DNA of 64,000 nucleotides from Lichenibacterium dinghuense (GCF_021730615.1 NZ_JAJLMN010000001.1:2232501-2296500), one strand, 5' to 3'. Shown: positions 34,736 to 43,893, numbered from the stretch's first letter. A program made the numbers and translations. Notes: a model not told the origin generated them from the sequence alone.

Positions 34736-35474
34736 GGTACACCTCGCGGGTGCGCGGGTCGGCGACGACGTCGGCGCGGGAGCCTTCCACGACCACCTCA
34801 CCGAAGTTGAGCAGGGTGATCCGGTCCGCGAAGCCCAGCGCGACATCCATGTCGTGCTCGATCATCAGCACGGTGACGTCACGCGGGATCTCCGACAGCA
34901 GGCGCGCGATGTCGTGGCGCTCGTCGCTCGACAGGCCCGCGAAGGGCTCGTCGAGCAGCAGCACCTTCGGTTCCTGCGCCAGCGCCATGGCGATCTCGAT
35001 GCGCCGACGCTCGCCGTAGGAGGTTTCGGACAGGAGCCGATGCCTGAGGTGGGCGAGGCCGACGCGGGCCAGGGCGGCCTCGGCCCGCTCGGCGAGGGCA
35101 TGCTGGCGGTCGAGCGAGACGAAGGGATTCCAGCGCAGCGGGGACAGGCCGAGCAGCGCCAGCGTGACGTTGCGCAGGATCGTGTCCGCGCCGAACAGCG
35201 TGATGATCTGGTAGGTGCGGGCGAGGCCGAGGTGGGCGCGCGCCCGGCTCGGCTCCCGCGTGATGTTTTGCCCCATCAGCGAGATCGTGCCGCTCGTCGG
35301 CCGGAGGTCGCCGGTGATCTGGTTGAACAGCGTCGTCTTGCCCGCGCCGTTCGGCCCGATGATCAGGCGACGCTCGCCGGGCTCCACGGTCATGTCGACG
35401 TCACGGGTGACCTTGAGGCCGCCGAAGTTCTTGCTGAGGCCGCGGATGGCGAGGGCGCTCGTGGACGCGGTCAT
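34725..35474 (-). CDS. livG: Liv-type ABC transporter ATP-binding protein LivG (system 2)
   Basis: A 249-residue ATPase with Walker A GPNGAGKTT, YGERRRIEIAMAL in the signature position, Walker B VLLLDEPFAGL and VLMIEHDMD. ATG 35474 overlaps the livM stop by 4 bases. The very long frame upstream of this start is antisense to other frames of livM and is not used. Confidence 0.9.
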   Translation of the reverse strand: MTASTSALAIRGLSKNFGGLKVTRDVDMTVEPGERRLIIGPNGAGKTTLFNQITGDLRPTSGTISLMGQNITREPSRARAHLGLARTYQIITLFGADTILRNVTLALLGLSPLRWNPFVSLDRQHALAERAEAALARVGLAHLRHRLLSETSYGERRRIEIAMALAQEPKVLLLDEPFAGLSSDERHDIARLLSEIPRDVTVLMIEHDMDVALGFADRITLLNFGEVVVEGSRADVVADPRTREVYLGH

Positions 35475-36508
35475 CGGCCCGCCTCGGCGCGGACGCGCAG
35501 TTCGCGGGGCTGCTCGGAGGCTCCCTCGGATGCCGGCACCTCCGCCTTCCCAGGCCCGCACAGGCCGCGGTAGGCGGAGCGGACGAGCCGGGCCGTGCCT
35601 GGCACGAGCCCTTCGGGCATGAAGCTGATGATCAGCACGAAGACGATGCCGAGGACCATGTTCCACCGCTCGACGTAGGCGCTGACCACGTTCTTCATGA
35701 TCACGACGAGGGCGGCTCCCACGACGGGGCCGGCCAGGGTCGCGGTACCGCCCGAGATGACCATCAGCAGCACTTCGGCGGAGCTCTGCAGCGACATCAC
35801 CTGAGGGCTGATGAACTGGTTGTAGTAGACGAACAGCAGGCCCGCGACCGCGCTCCAGAAACCCGACAACGTGAAAGCTAGGAAGCGGATCGTCCACACG
35901 TCGAAGCCCAGCGCGCTCATGCGGCGGGGCTGGTCGCGCGTGCCGCGCAGGCTCGCCCCAAAGGGCGAGCGCACGAACAGCACCATGGAAGCCGCGCAGA
36001 CGAGGAAGGCCAGCAGCGTCAGCCAGTAGAAGGCCGACGGGTCGGCGAGGCTCAGGCCCAAGGGCGACGGCCGGTCCGCCACCGTGACACCGTTGTCGCC
36101 GTTGGTGAGGCTGGCCCAGCGATAGGTGAGGCCCCAAAGGATCTGGCCCAACGCCAGCGTGATCATGAGGAAGCCGATGCCCGTCGCCCTGAGCGACAGC
36201 ACGGCGAACAACGCCGACATCAGCACCGTGACGACGAGCGCTGCCAGCACGGAGGCGAGTTGGCCCTGGCCGGACGCGAGGAGAAGGCCGGCCGTGTAGC
36301 CCGACACGCCGAACAGGGCGGCGTGGCCGAGCGAGGTGAGACCCGCGTAGCCCACGAGCACGTTGAGCGCGAGCGCGAAGACGGCGTAGAAGAGGATCTG
36401 CGTGGCTATGTTGACGTAATAGCTGTCCGCCAGCCACAGGGGCAGCGTGGCCAGCGCCGCCGTGCCGAGCAGCAGGGCTACGCCCTGGATGACGTTCACG
36501 CGGCTCAT
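35471..36508 (-). CDS. livM: Liv-type ABC transporter permease LivM (system 2)
   Basis: A 345-residue membrane protein with the LivM motif YAVFALALNVLVGYAGLTSL, about 9 hydrophobic segments, and a cytoplasmic charged C-terminus (about 35 residues, VPASEGASEQPRE) longer than that of system 1. It overlaps livH and livG by 4 bases each. Confidence 0.9.
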   Translation of the reverse strand: MSRVNVIQGVALLLGTAALATLPLWLADSYYVNIATQILFYAVFALALNVLVGYAGLTSLGHAALFGVSGYTAGLLLASGQGQLASVLAALVVTVLMSALFAVLSLRATGIGFLMITLALGQILWGLTYRWASLTNGDNGVTVADRPSPLGLSLADPSAFYWLTLLAFLVCAASMVLFVRSPFGASLRGTRDQPRRMSALGFDVWTIRFLAFTLSGFWSAVAGLLFVYYNQFISPQVMSLQSSAEVLLMVISGGTATLAGPVVGAALVVIMKNVVSAYVERWNMVLGIVFVLIISFMPEGLVPGTARLVRSAYRGLCGPGKAEVPASEGASEQPRELRVRAEAGR

Positions 36509-37368
36509 AGCGCCACCCGCCCGAGCAGGCCTTGCGGGCGCACCAGAAGCACGATCAGCATCGGCAGGAACAGGATGACGTAGGACAGATCCGGAAGCAT
36601 GGCCTGCCCGAAGTTATAGAGAAAGCCGATCAGAAGACTGCCGAGCAGGGCGCCGACGAGGCTGCCCGCCCCGCCGAGGATCACCACGATCAGCGCCAGC
36701 GGCAGCATGTCGGCGTCGAGGCCCGGATAGACAGACAGGATGGGTGAGCCGACCACGCCCGCGAAGCCGGCGAGGCCCGCGCCCAGGCAGAAGACGAACG
36801 TGAACAGACTGGACACGCGGATGCCCATGGCGCGGGCGATGGGCGCGTCATCGACGCCGGCGCGGATCATCGCGCCGAGCCGAGAGTGCTCGATCAGCAG
36901 CCAGAGGGCGGCCGCCACCGCGACGGCGAGGACCACGACGGCGAGCCGATACAGTGGCACGGTGGTCCCGAGCGCGGCGACGCTGCTCCGCAGACCCGCC
37001 GGGGTGCCGGGTTGGATGGGATCGCCAGTCCAGATCATGAGGCAGAGATCGGCGACGATGAACGAGAGGCCCAGAGTCAGAAGCACCTGGGCAAGCGGCT
37101 GGCCCGCGAGGCGCCGCAACAGGACGCGCTCGACGAGCCCACCCACGATCAGCGTCACGCCGGCCCCGGCCAGGGCGGCCAGCCAGAAATCGTATCCGCG
37201 TTGCGCCAGGCTCGCGCCCACATAGGCGCCGAGCATGAAGAACGAGCCATGCATCAGGTTGGGGATGCGCATCAGGCCGAAGATGAGCGAGAACCCGGCC
37301 GACAGGAGAAACAGCAGACCACCGAAGCTTATGCTGTTGATCGTGAGCAGCGACCACATGTCGATCAC
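36505..37368 (-). CDS. livH: Liv-type ABC transporter permease LivH (system 2)
   Basis: A 287-residue membrane protein with the LivH motif GGLLFLLSAGFSLIFGLMRI at the N-terminus and LLVRPQGLLGRVAL at the C-terminus, about 8 hydrophobic segments. It overlaps the binding-protein gene stop by 4 bases. Confidence 0.9.
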   Translation of the reverse strand: MIDMWSLLTINSISFGGLLFLLSAGFSLIFGLMRIPNLMHGSFFMLGAYVGASLAQRGYDFWLAALAGAGVTLIVGGLVERVLLRRLAGQPLAQVLLTLGLSFIVADLCLMIWTGDPIQPGTPAGLRSSVAALGTTVPLYRLAVVVLAVAVAAALWLLIEHSRLGAMIRAGVDDAPIARAMGIRVSSLFTFVFCLGAGLAGFAGVVGSPILSVYPGLDADMLPLALIVVILGGAGSLVGALLGSLLIGFLYNFGQAMLPDLSYVILFLPMLIVLLVRPQGLLGRVAL

Positions 37369-38603
37369 TCCAAGTTCTTCGCAGGCGGGCTGTCTTTCGC
37401 GTAGACCGGCTCCTTGAGGAATGTGGCCGGATCATAGGTCCAGAACTGGCTGACCTTCTCGTAGGTCTTGACGGTGGCGTTGACGAGCTTGCCGCCCTGC
37501 CGCTCGCAGCGCCTCACGAAGACATCGCCCACCACGTTGCCGTATGTGTCGAAGGTGAAGGGCCCCCGCGGCGTATCGGTCAGGGAAAGGCCCTTCAGGG
37601 CCGCCATGAAGGCGTCCTTGTCATCCGTCTTGCCGCCGAGTTTGGCGATGGCACCCTCGACGCATTGACCGGCGATATACATGCCGGCCGAGTATGCGCC
37701 GGGCACGACGCCGTAATCCTTGTCCATCGCCGCGACGAAGCGCTTGTTGCTGTCCGACCCGTAGTCGGAGGTGTAGAAAGTCGACGAATAGGCGCCGACG
37801 GCCTCGTCTCCGAAGCTTTTCAGCAGCGCGTCGTCGAAGGCCGTCCACCCGCCGGTGACCGGCACCTTGCCCTTGAGGCCGACGTCAGCGTAGGCGCGCA
37901 GGAACTTCAGTGGGTTCGAGCCTGCGAAGCCCGTGAAGACGCCGTCGACCTGACCGATCTGGGCGATGAAGGGCGTGAAGTCCGGGGCGTTCAGCGGCGG
38001 CCACAGCTTGCGCACCACCTTGCCGCCCTCGTCCTCGAAGACGCGCTGGAACGCGGACACCTGCTCGTAGCCGAAGGCAAAGTCTTCGGAGATCGTCGCC
38101 ACGCGCTTGAGGTGCATCTCCTTCAGGGCGTAGTCGGCCATGACGTGCGAGCACTGGCCCGAACTCGCGGCCGGGCGGACCACCCATGGGTTGACATGCC
38201 GCTGCGTGACGTCCTCCGCCGCCGCGAGGCTGATCAGCGGAACCTTGCGGGCGCGGACGTAGTCCGTGACGGCCAGCAATTCGAAGGCGGCGAGCGGCCC
38301 CAGGATGACGCCGACCTTGTTGCGCTCGACGAGTTCCTGCGCCTTGGTGCGAGCGCCCGCCGGGTTTCCGCCTGTGTCGGCCGCAATGAGCTCCACGGCA
38401 CGGCCGGCGAGCGTGGAGCCTTTCTCCTTCAGGAAGGTCGCGAGGCCCTGTTCCATCTGCAGGCCGCCCTGCGCCAGCGGCCCCGTGCGGACCGTGAGCA
38501 GCCCGATGCGAAACGGCTCGGCCTGCGCGCGCAGCACCGCCGGCATCGCCACGACGGCGCCCGCGGCGAGTCCGCCTTTGAGGATCTGGCGGCGTGTGGT
38601 CAT
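37365..38603 (-). CDS. ABC transporter substrate-binding protein (HAAT family, system 2)
   Basis: A 412-residue binding protein with a twin-arginine signal (TTRRQILKGGLAAGAVV, cleavage near LRAQA), then FRIGLLTVRTGPLAQGG and a type I periplasmic-binding fold. ATG 38603 is chosen because the Arg pair then sits at the N-terminus. It precedes livHMGF of system 2. It is only moderately similar by eye to the binding protein at 25053, so the two systems probably take up different compounds of the same pathway. Confidence 0.9.
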   Translation of the reverse strand: MTTRRQILKGGLAAGAVVAMPAVLRAQAEPFRIGLLTVRTGPLAQGGLQMEQGLATFLKEKGSTLAGRAVELIAADTGGNPAGARTKAQELVERNKVGVILGPLAAFELLAVTDYVRARKVPLISLAAAEDVTQRHVNPWVVRPAASSGQCSHVMADYALKEMHLKRVATISEDFAFGYEQVSAFQRVFEDEGGKVVRKLWPPLNAPDFTPFIAQIGQVDGVFTGFAGSNPLKFLRAYADVGLKGKVPVTGGWTAFDDALLKSFGDEAVGAYSSTFYTSDYGSDSNKRFVAAMDKDYGVVPGAYSAGMYIAGQCVEGAIAKLGGKTDDKDAFMAALKGLSLTDTPRGPFTFDTYGNVVGDVFVRRCERQGGKLVNATVKTYEKVSQFWTYDPATFLKEPVYAKDSPPAKNLE

Positions 38604-38724
38604 GGTGTCCTCCCCCGACATGCGCGGCGCCTTTTGGCGTCCGCGTCCTCATCGTGGCCCACCGGGGATCCGGGGGCTGCTTCCGACCTGCCACCACCGT
38701 AGAAGCGGGCTTCGCGCGTACAAA

Positions 38725-39657
38725 TTATATGATCGCGCCCGCCCGATCAGATTGCGTGATGGCTGTGCCGCCTTCCGCCCGACGTGCCATCCCGGCACGG
38801 GCTTCGAGGACGCGGCACACGGCCGCCGTGTCGAGGTCCGCGAAGCCGCGCGCGAGTGCGTCGTCGTAGACCGGGGCGCTCGCCTTGAAGAGGGGAGCGT
38901 CGACGCCGAGTTCGGCCGCGAAGCGCCCGATGACGTCCATATCCTTCTGCCACGTCGACACTTTCATCGTCGCGGGCTCGTAGACATCCTCGGCCATCAT
39001 GGGCGCGCGCAACGCGAAGACGCGGGAGTTGCCGACGCCGGCTCCGACGAGCTTGACGATCTGGTGCGGGTCCAGCCCGGCCCGCATGCCCAACACCATG
39101 GCCTCGGCCGAAGCCACGTTGTGGATCGCCACGAGGAGGTTGGCGACGAGCTTCATGCGCGTCCCGTTGCCGAAAGCGCCGAGGTCGTGGGCTTCGCGCG
39201 CGAGGTCGGCGAAGGCGGGCATCATCTCCGCAACCGCGGCCGCCTCGCCGCTCGCGTAGAAGACCAGGTCCTTCACCTTGGCCTGGGCGCCCGTGCCGGA
39301 GACGGGGCAGTCGAGCGGGCGGTGGCCGGCCCTCGACAGGACGTGCGCGAAGGCGAGCTTGTCCTCGAGCGCGAGGGTGCTGGCGTCCGCGACGACCCGC
39401 CCCTCGGCCCCAGATGCCACCACCGCGGCCGCCGTCGCGGCCGCGGCTGCGGCGCTCGGCAGACTGGTGAGGATGAGCGGCGCGCGCCGGGCCAGGTCAG
39501 CGACGTCCGCCGCAGGAGCCACCCCGTCCGCCTCGGCCTCCGCGCGACGCGCCTCGCTCACATCGAAGCCGACCACATCCCAGCCCGCGGCGACGAGGTT
39601 GCGGGACATCGCACCTCCCATGATGCCGAGGCCGATGATCCCAATGCTGCCCTTCAT
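38725..39657 (-). CDS. 3-hydroxyisobutyrate dehydrogenase-like NAD(P)-dependent oxidoreductase (copy 1)
   Basis: A 310-residue beta-hydroxyacid dehydrogenase. The N-terminal Rossmann motif is GIIGLGIMGGAMSRNL, the substrate motif DCPVSGTGAQAKVKDL, and the catalytic Lys lies in GNGTRMKLVANLLVAI. It oxidises a 3-hydroxy acid (or reduces the semialdehyde). It lies first on the minus strand before the second transporter operon, divergent from a paralogue at 39759. Confidence 0.88.
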   Translation of the reverse strand: MKGSIGIIGLGIMGGAMSRNLVAAGWDVVGFDVSEARRAEAEADGVAPAADVADLARRAPLILTSLPSAAAAAATAAAVVASGAEGRVVADASTLALEDKLAFAHVLSRAGHRPLDCPVSGTGAQAKVKDLVFYASGEAAAVAEMMPAFADLAREAHDLGAFGNGTRMKLVANLLVAIHNVASAEAMVLGMRAGLDPHQIVKLVGAGVGNSRVFALRAPMMAEDVYEPATMKVSTWQKDMDVIGRFAAELGVDAPLFKASAPVYDDALARGFADLDTAAVCRVLEARAGMARRAEGGTAITQSDRAGAII

Positions 39658-39729
39658 GGCCCCGCCTCCCGCTGTCCCGTGACGCGCCGTGATCGCGCTT
39701 GTCGTGCTTACGGAGCATGATATCGTTTT

Positions 39730-39743
39730 TTATCGATAGATAA
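39730..39743. promoter_or_regulatory. Operator-like site D between the two dehydrogenase genes
   Basis: TTATC-GATA-GATAA is a perfect palindrome 15 bases before the start of the plus-strand dehydrogenase and 73 before the minus-strand one. It is the best match to the site family shared with 27490, 30682 and 31501. Confidence 0.65.
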
Positions 39744-39758
39744 ATAGCGGAGTGATCG

Positions 39759-40658
39759 ATGCACGTCGGAATCATAGGACTCGGCCGGATGGGGCAGGCT
39801 ATGGCCGAAAGGCTGCATGAGGCCGGGCACGTGATCGTGGGATGGAACCGTACGCCCGGTCGGCTGGATGGAAGCGTGGGCGAAGAGGCCGCGAGTCCGC
39901 GCGCGCTCGCCGACGGGGTCGAGGTCATCATATCCATGCTGACCGACGCCGCCGCGATCGAGGCCTGCTATCACGGGCTGGACGGCGTCCTGTCGGCGCC
40001 GCTGGCCGGCAAGCTCGTGATCGAGATGAGCACCGTACGCCCGGAGGTCGAGGTCGCGCTCGCCCGGTCCGTGGCCGAGCGCGGCGGGGCCTTCGTGGAA
40101 TGCCCCGTCGGGGGGAGCGTCGGGCCGGCGCGGAGCGGCAGCCTGCTCGGCCTCGCCGGAGGAACGGACGAGGACGTAGCGCGGGCCCGCCCCGTGCTCG
40201 ACGCGCTGTGCCGCCGGGTGGAGCATGTCGGCCCCGTCGGATCCGGCGCCAGCATGAAGCTCGCCATCAACCTACCCCTGCTCGTCTTCTACCAAGCGCT
40301 CGGTGAGGCCCTGACACTGTGCCGCCACCTCGACCTCGATCCCGGATGGCTGGTCGGCTTCTTCTCCGAGACGTCCGGAGGCGCCAACGTGCTGAAGGGG
40401 CGAGGGCCGGCCATCGCCGAGGCGCTGGCGGGGGGTGCACCGGCGACCACCTTCGACGTGGCATCGATCCGGAAGGACCTCCGCACCATGGTGGCCGAAG
40501 CGGGATCCCTCGGAGCCAGGCTGCCGCTCGCCGAAGCCACGCTGGCGGTCTACGACGAGGCTGCCTCGGCGGGCTGGGACGCGCGGGACGGGGCCGCGCT
40601 GCCCTCGTTCTGGCGGACGCGCCACCGACCCGCCGACGGCGCCGTCACGGCGCCGTGA
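39759..40658 (+). CDS. 3-hydroxyisobutyrate dehydrogenase-like NAD(P)-dependent oxidoreductase (copy 2)
   Basis: A 299-residue relative of the protein at 38725: Rossmann motif GIIGLGRMGQAMAERL, substrate motif ECPVGGSVGPARSGSL, and catalytic Lys in GSGASMKLAINLPLLV. It probably handles a different 3-hydroxy acid or a glyoxylate/succinic semialdehyde-type substrate. Its 3' end overlaps the convergent carboxymuconolactone decarboxylase-like gene by 14 bases. Confidence 0.88.
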   Translation: MHVGIIGLGRMGQAMAERLHEAGHVIVGWNRTPGRLDGSVGEEAASPRALADGVEVIISMLTDAAAIEACYHGLDGVLSAPLAGKLVIEMSTVRPEVEVALARSVAERGGAFVECPVGGSVGPARSGSLLGLAGGTDEDVARARPVLDALCRRVEHVGPVGSGASMKLAINLPLLVFYQALGEALTLCRHLDLDPGWLVGFFSETSGGANVLKGRGPAIAEALAGGAPATTFDVASIRKDLRTMVAEAGSLGARLPLAEATLAVYDEAASAGWDARDGAALPSFWRTRHRPADGAVTAP

Positions 40659-41199
40659 ACGGCTCGGGAGCACCGGCGGGCAAGGGAACCTCGAAGGCCT
40701 GGATCGTCATGGAGATCAGGCCGTAGTAGCCGAGCACGCCGACGAGGTCGACGACGCCGACGCGGCCCAGCTCCGCGACGGCGCCCGCGAAAGTCTCGTC
40801 GGAAACGCGACGGTCGCGCAGCAGCTCGACGGCGAAGCGGTAGACGGCGCGCTCGTCCGCGGCGGCGAAGCCGGGCTCCCGGCCGAGCCGGATCGCCTCG
40901 ACGACCTCGGGATCGAGCCCGGCCGCCAGCGCGATCGGGGCGTGGACGGCCCATTCGAAGCCGGCCCGCCAATGCGCGCCGGTGACCACGATGGCGAGTT
41001 CGGACAGGCGGGCCGGCAGGCTCGTGCCGTAGCGGCAGAAGGCGCCCAGCGCCTGCGCTTTGTCGGCCAGGCCCGGGCTGTTGACCCAGACGCGGAGCGG
41101 CCCCTCCACGACACCCCGCGGACCCGCCAGGATGGCGTCGTAGACGCGGCGCCCCTCGGGCGGCAGCGTCGCGGGATCGATGTCGTCGAGGCGCGGCAT
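40645..41199 (-). CDS. Carboxymuconolactone decarboxylase-family protein
   Basis: A 184-residue AhpD/CMD-like all-helical protein (LSELAIVVTGAHWRAGFEWAVH, then GREPGFAAADERAVYRFAVELL). The CxxC of AhpD peroxidases is absent at the expected place; instead the motif is AHWRAGFEW with a His, as in decarboxylase-like members. ATG 41199 is chosen. It is the third gene of a flavin reductase - Gfo/Idh - CMD operon. A decarboxylase or lactone-related role in ring-product breakdown is inferred. Confidence 0.8.
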   Translation of the reverse strand: MPRLDDIDPATLPPEGRRVYDAILAGPRGVVEGPLRVWVNSPGLADKAQALGAFCRYGTSLPARLSELAIVVTGAHWRAGFEWAVHAPIALAAGLDPEVVEAIRLGREPGFAAADERAVYRFAVELLRDRRVSDETFAGAVAELGRVGVVDLVGVLGYYGLISMTIQAFEVPLPAGAPEPFTAP

Positions 41200-41239
41200 G
41201 GTGGTCTCCGGAAGGCGCGGGGGCCGGTGTCGAGCGGCG

Positions 41240-42235
41240 TCAGGCTTCGACCGCGACGGGCTGGTTCTCCGCGGCCGAGCGGCACACGGCTTCCAGCACG
41301 GCGACGTTGCCGACCTTCTGCCCGTCGGTGAACGGGTAGGGCGACCCCGTTTCGGCGGCCCGTGCGAAGGTTTCGAGCCCGGCCCGCACCGTGTCGGTCC
41401 AGGGATAGTCGCGCGTTTCGCGGCTGCCATCGCGGCGCTGAAGGGTGAAGCTCGTCGGGCCCGGCGTGTCGGGGTGGGTGTGGTTGCGGATCTCGATCCA
41501 GCCCTCGGAGCCGAAGATCGTCAGGCCGATGTACATCGGCGTCACCAGGATGGCGTTAATGTAGCCCGTCGCCCCGGACGCGAAGCGCATCAGCACCGAG
41601 ATGACGTCGCCCGTGTGGCGGTAGGCGACGCGGCTCGCGGTCGCGGCATAGACTTCGGCGACGGGCCCGATCAGGTCGAGGTAGAGGTCGGTGAGGTGGA
41701 TGCCCATGGCCGTCATGCCGGCGGCGGGCGCGTCGCGGGGGGAGGCCCGCCAATCGCCTTCGGGCACATGCGCGAGCTTGTCGTGGCTGAAATTCGCCTC
41801 GGCGTGCATGATCGTGCCGATGGCCCCTTCGCGCAGCAGGCGCCGGGCTTCGCCGATCGCCGCCTCGTAACGCCGCTCGTGGCCGATACCCAGCATCACC
41901 CCCGCATCGCGGCAAGCCGCGACGGAGCGCTCAGCGTCGGCGCGGGCGAGGCCGAGCGGCTTCTCGCAGAACACGTGCTTGCCGGCCCGCGCAACGGCCT
42001 CGACCTGCGCCGTGTGGAGCGCGTGCGGCGTCGCCAGGATGACGGCCCCGATCCCAGGGTCGGACAGCACCTCCGACAGGTCGGACGCGAAGCCGACGCC
42101 GTGCTCGGCCGCGAACGCGGCGCGGGCGGGGTCCCGGTCGACGGCCCTGACGATGCGCAGAACCTCGGATCCGGCCATACGCCGGATGATGTGCTGGCCC
42201 CACCACCCGAGCCCGACGACGGCAGCATCGATCAT
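41240..42235 (-). CDS. Gfo/Idh/MocA-family oxidoreductase
   Basis: A 331-residue protein with an N-terminal Rossmann domain (DAAVVGLGWWGQHIIRRM), the CEKPLG motif with the catalytic Lys near residue 95, and a C-terminal alpha/beta domain with GMTAMGIHLTDLYLD. It oxidises or reduces a hydroxy or imino group with NAD(P). Its place between flavin reductase and CMD-like genes suggests a role in the same pathway; the substrate is not evident. Confidence 0.86.
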   Translation of the reverse strand: MIDAAVVGLGWWGQHIIRRMAGSEVLRIVRAVDRDPARAAFAAEHGVGFASDLSEVLSDPGIGAVILATPHALHTAQVEAVARAGKHVFCEKPLGLARADAERSVAACRDAGVMLGIGHERRYEAAIGEARRLLREGAIGTIMHAEANFSHDKLAHVPEGDWRASPRDAPAAGMTAMGIHLTDLYLDLIGPVAEVYAATASRVAYRHTGDVISVLMRFASGATGYINAILVTPMYIGLTIFGSEGWIEIRNHTHPDTPGPTSFTLQRRDGSRETRDYPWTDTVRAGLETFARAAETGSPYPFTDGQKVGNVAVLEAVCRSAAENQPVAVEA

Positions 42236-42306
42236 CTGTTGGTTTCCTCAGGAGTCGGCCCGCGGCCGGCATGGGAAGGCGGGCTCGCGGCCGCCATCGC
42301 GGGGTG

Positions 42307-42825
42307 TCACGCGTCGGCGGACAGCGGCAGGTGCGTGCCGTAACGGCCGCCGGCGAAGACCAGAGGATCGCCATCGCGGTAATGCGCCCTGACCACCCGC
42401 CCGACGAAGATCACGTGGTCGCCGCCCTCGATCGTGCTCTCGGTCCGACATTCGAAGATGGCCAGACTCGCGTCGAGCATGGGGCAGCCGCCGATGCCGG
42501 GGCTGAAGTCCACGCCCTCGAACTTGTCGTGCCGCGGCGTGGCGAAATGGCGGGACACGTCGGTCTGCCGGCTCGACAGGACGTTGACGACGAAATGGCC
42601 CGAACTCTTGAAGCGCTCCAGCGAGGGGGCGAGCAGGCGAAGGCTCCACAGGACCAGCGGCGGGTCGAGCGACACCGCGGTGAAGGAGTTGGCCGTGAGC
42701 CCCTCATATCGGCCGTCCATCTGCGTCGTGACCACGGTCACGCCGGTGGCGTAACGCCCGAGCGCGTTCCGGAGGAGGCGCGGGTCGGCGCCGGCCTGGT
42801 CGAGGGGAAGGGATGTCATCGTCAT
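42307..42825 (-). CDS. Flavin reductase-family protein
   Basis: A 172-residue HpaC/FMN-binding split-barrel protein (LRNALGRYATGVTVVTTQ, GLTANSFTAVSLDPPLVL, HVIFVGRVV). It supplies reduced FMN or FAD to two-component oxygenases. The only clear partner in the window is the LLM-class enzyme at 19610; the flavin monooxygenase at 31532 is of the single-component type. It is first in its operon and divergent from a LysR gene. Confidence 0.88.
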   Translation of the reverse strand: MTMTSLPLDQAGADPRLLRNALGRYATGVTVVTTQMDGRYEGLTANSFTAVSLDPPLVLWSLRLLAPSLERFKSSGHFVVNVLSSRQTDVSRHFATPRHDKFEGVDFSPGIGGCPMLDASLAIFECRTESTIEGGDHVIFVGRVVRAHYRDGDPLVFAGGRYGTHLPLSADA

Positions 42826-42916
42826 GGCGGCAAGCTAGGCGCCATGCCGAGGAACGAAAAATGATTGTTTCTTCTTATCTGCATCAGAAAATCGGATGAG
42901 CCGCGGGTAGACTGCG
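42826..42916. promoter_or_regulatory. Divergent promoter region, LysR-type control likely
   Basis: The 91 bases between the flavin reductase and LysR starts hold an AT-rich core (about 42855-42895) with TGAT and ATCA half-sites and several T-N11-A possibilities, as usual for LysR operators. No single box stands out. Confidence 0.4.
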
Positions 42917-43855
42917 ATGGTTGGGACGCTTCAAGACATCAGGCTCTTCGTCGCTGCCTATGAGGAGCGGTCGTTCACGGCGGCGGGCCAGCGCGAGAAC
43001 GCGACGCAGTCGGGCGTGTCCCAGCACATCCGCAAGCTGGAGGAGCGATTTCGGATCAACCTGTTCACGCGCGACAAGGGCCGCATCACGCCGACGCCCG
43101 CCGGCGACAGCTATTACCGCTGCGCCCTGGACGTGCTCCGCGCCCATGACGCCGCCACCAAGGTGGCCCAGACTTTTGCGACGGGCCTCGCGGGCGACGT
43201 GGTGGTGGGCCTGATGCCGACGATGACGCGCTGTGTCCTGGCGCCCGCATTGGCCGCCTTCAGCGACGCCCATCCCAACGTGTCGCTGCGCATCGTCGAG
43301 GGCTACAGCGGGACGCTGACCAAGCTCGTCCAGGCGGCCGAGCTCGACTTCGCCGTCCTGCCCGCGACGGCCGGCTTCGTGGGGCTCCGGAGCCGCCACT
43401 ACCTGACCACGCCCGAGGTGCTGGTCGGTTCGAAGAGCCATGCCGGCCGCCGCAGCCTCGACCCGGTCCGCGCCCGCGACCTCGGGCCGCTCCGATTGGT
43501 GGTGCCGAGCCGCGTCAACACGCGGAGGATGACGATCGACCGCTATTTCGATTCCAACGGCGTCAAGATCGAACGCCTGATCGAGCTCGACGCCATGCTG
43601 GGGACGCTGGATCTGGTCGGCCGCTCCGATTGGGTGGCGGTGCTGCCCGGGATCATGATGGCGGGCGACGCGGAACCCGAGAACCTCGTCATCAACCCGC
43701 TCTCGGCGCCGGTCCTCAAGCTGGATCTCGTGGTGGTGGAGCCGACCCACCGCACCCTGTCCCCCCCGGCCGATGCTTTCCTGGCGCGCCTCGTCGAGGA
43801 GGGGCGGCGGCTCAACGCGCGCTGGGACGATGCGGGCGCAGGCTGCGCTCCCTGA
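42917..43855 (+). CDS. LysR-family transcriptional regulator
   Basis: A 312-residue LysR regulator: N-terminal winged helix (DIRLFVAAYEERSFTAAGQR, SGVSQHIRKLEERF, PAGDSYY) and a C-terminal co-inducer domain. It is divergent from the flavin reductase operon and is its likely activator. The co-inducer may be an aromatic or ring-cleavage product. Confidence 0.92.
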   Translation: MVGTLQDIRLFVAAYEERSFTAAGQRENATQSGVSQHIRKLEERFRINLFTRDKGRITPTPAGDSYYRCALDVLRAHDAATKVAQTFATGLAGDVVVGLMPTMTRCVLAPALAAFSDAHPNVSLRIVEGYSGTLTKLVQAAELDFAVLPATAGFVGLRSRHYLTTPEVLVGSKSHAGRRSLDPVRARDLGPLRLVVPSRVNTRRMTIDRYFDSNGVKIERLIELDAMLGTLDLVGRSDWVAVLPGIMMAGDAEPENLVINPLSAPVLKLDLVVVEPTHRTLSPPADAFLARLVEEGRRLNARWDDAGAGCAP

Positions 43856-43893
43856 TTGCGGCCCGACGGCGACCCTCGAGAGGTCAAGGAGCC

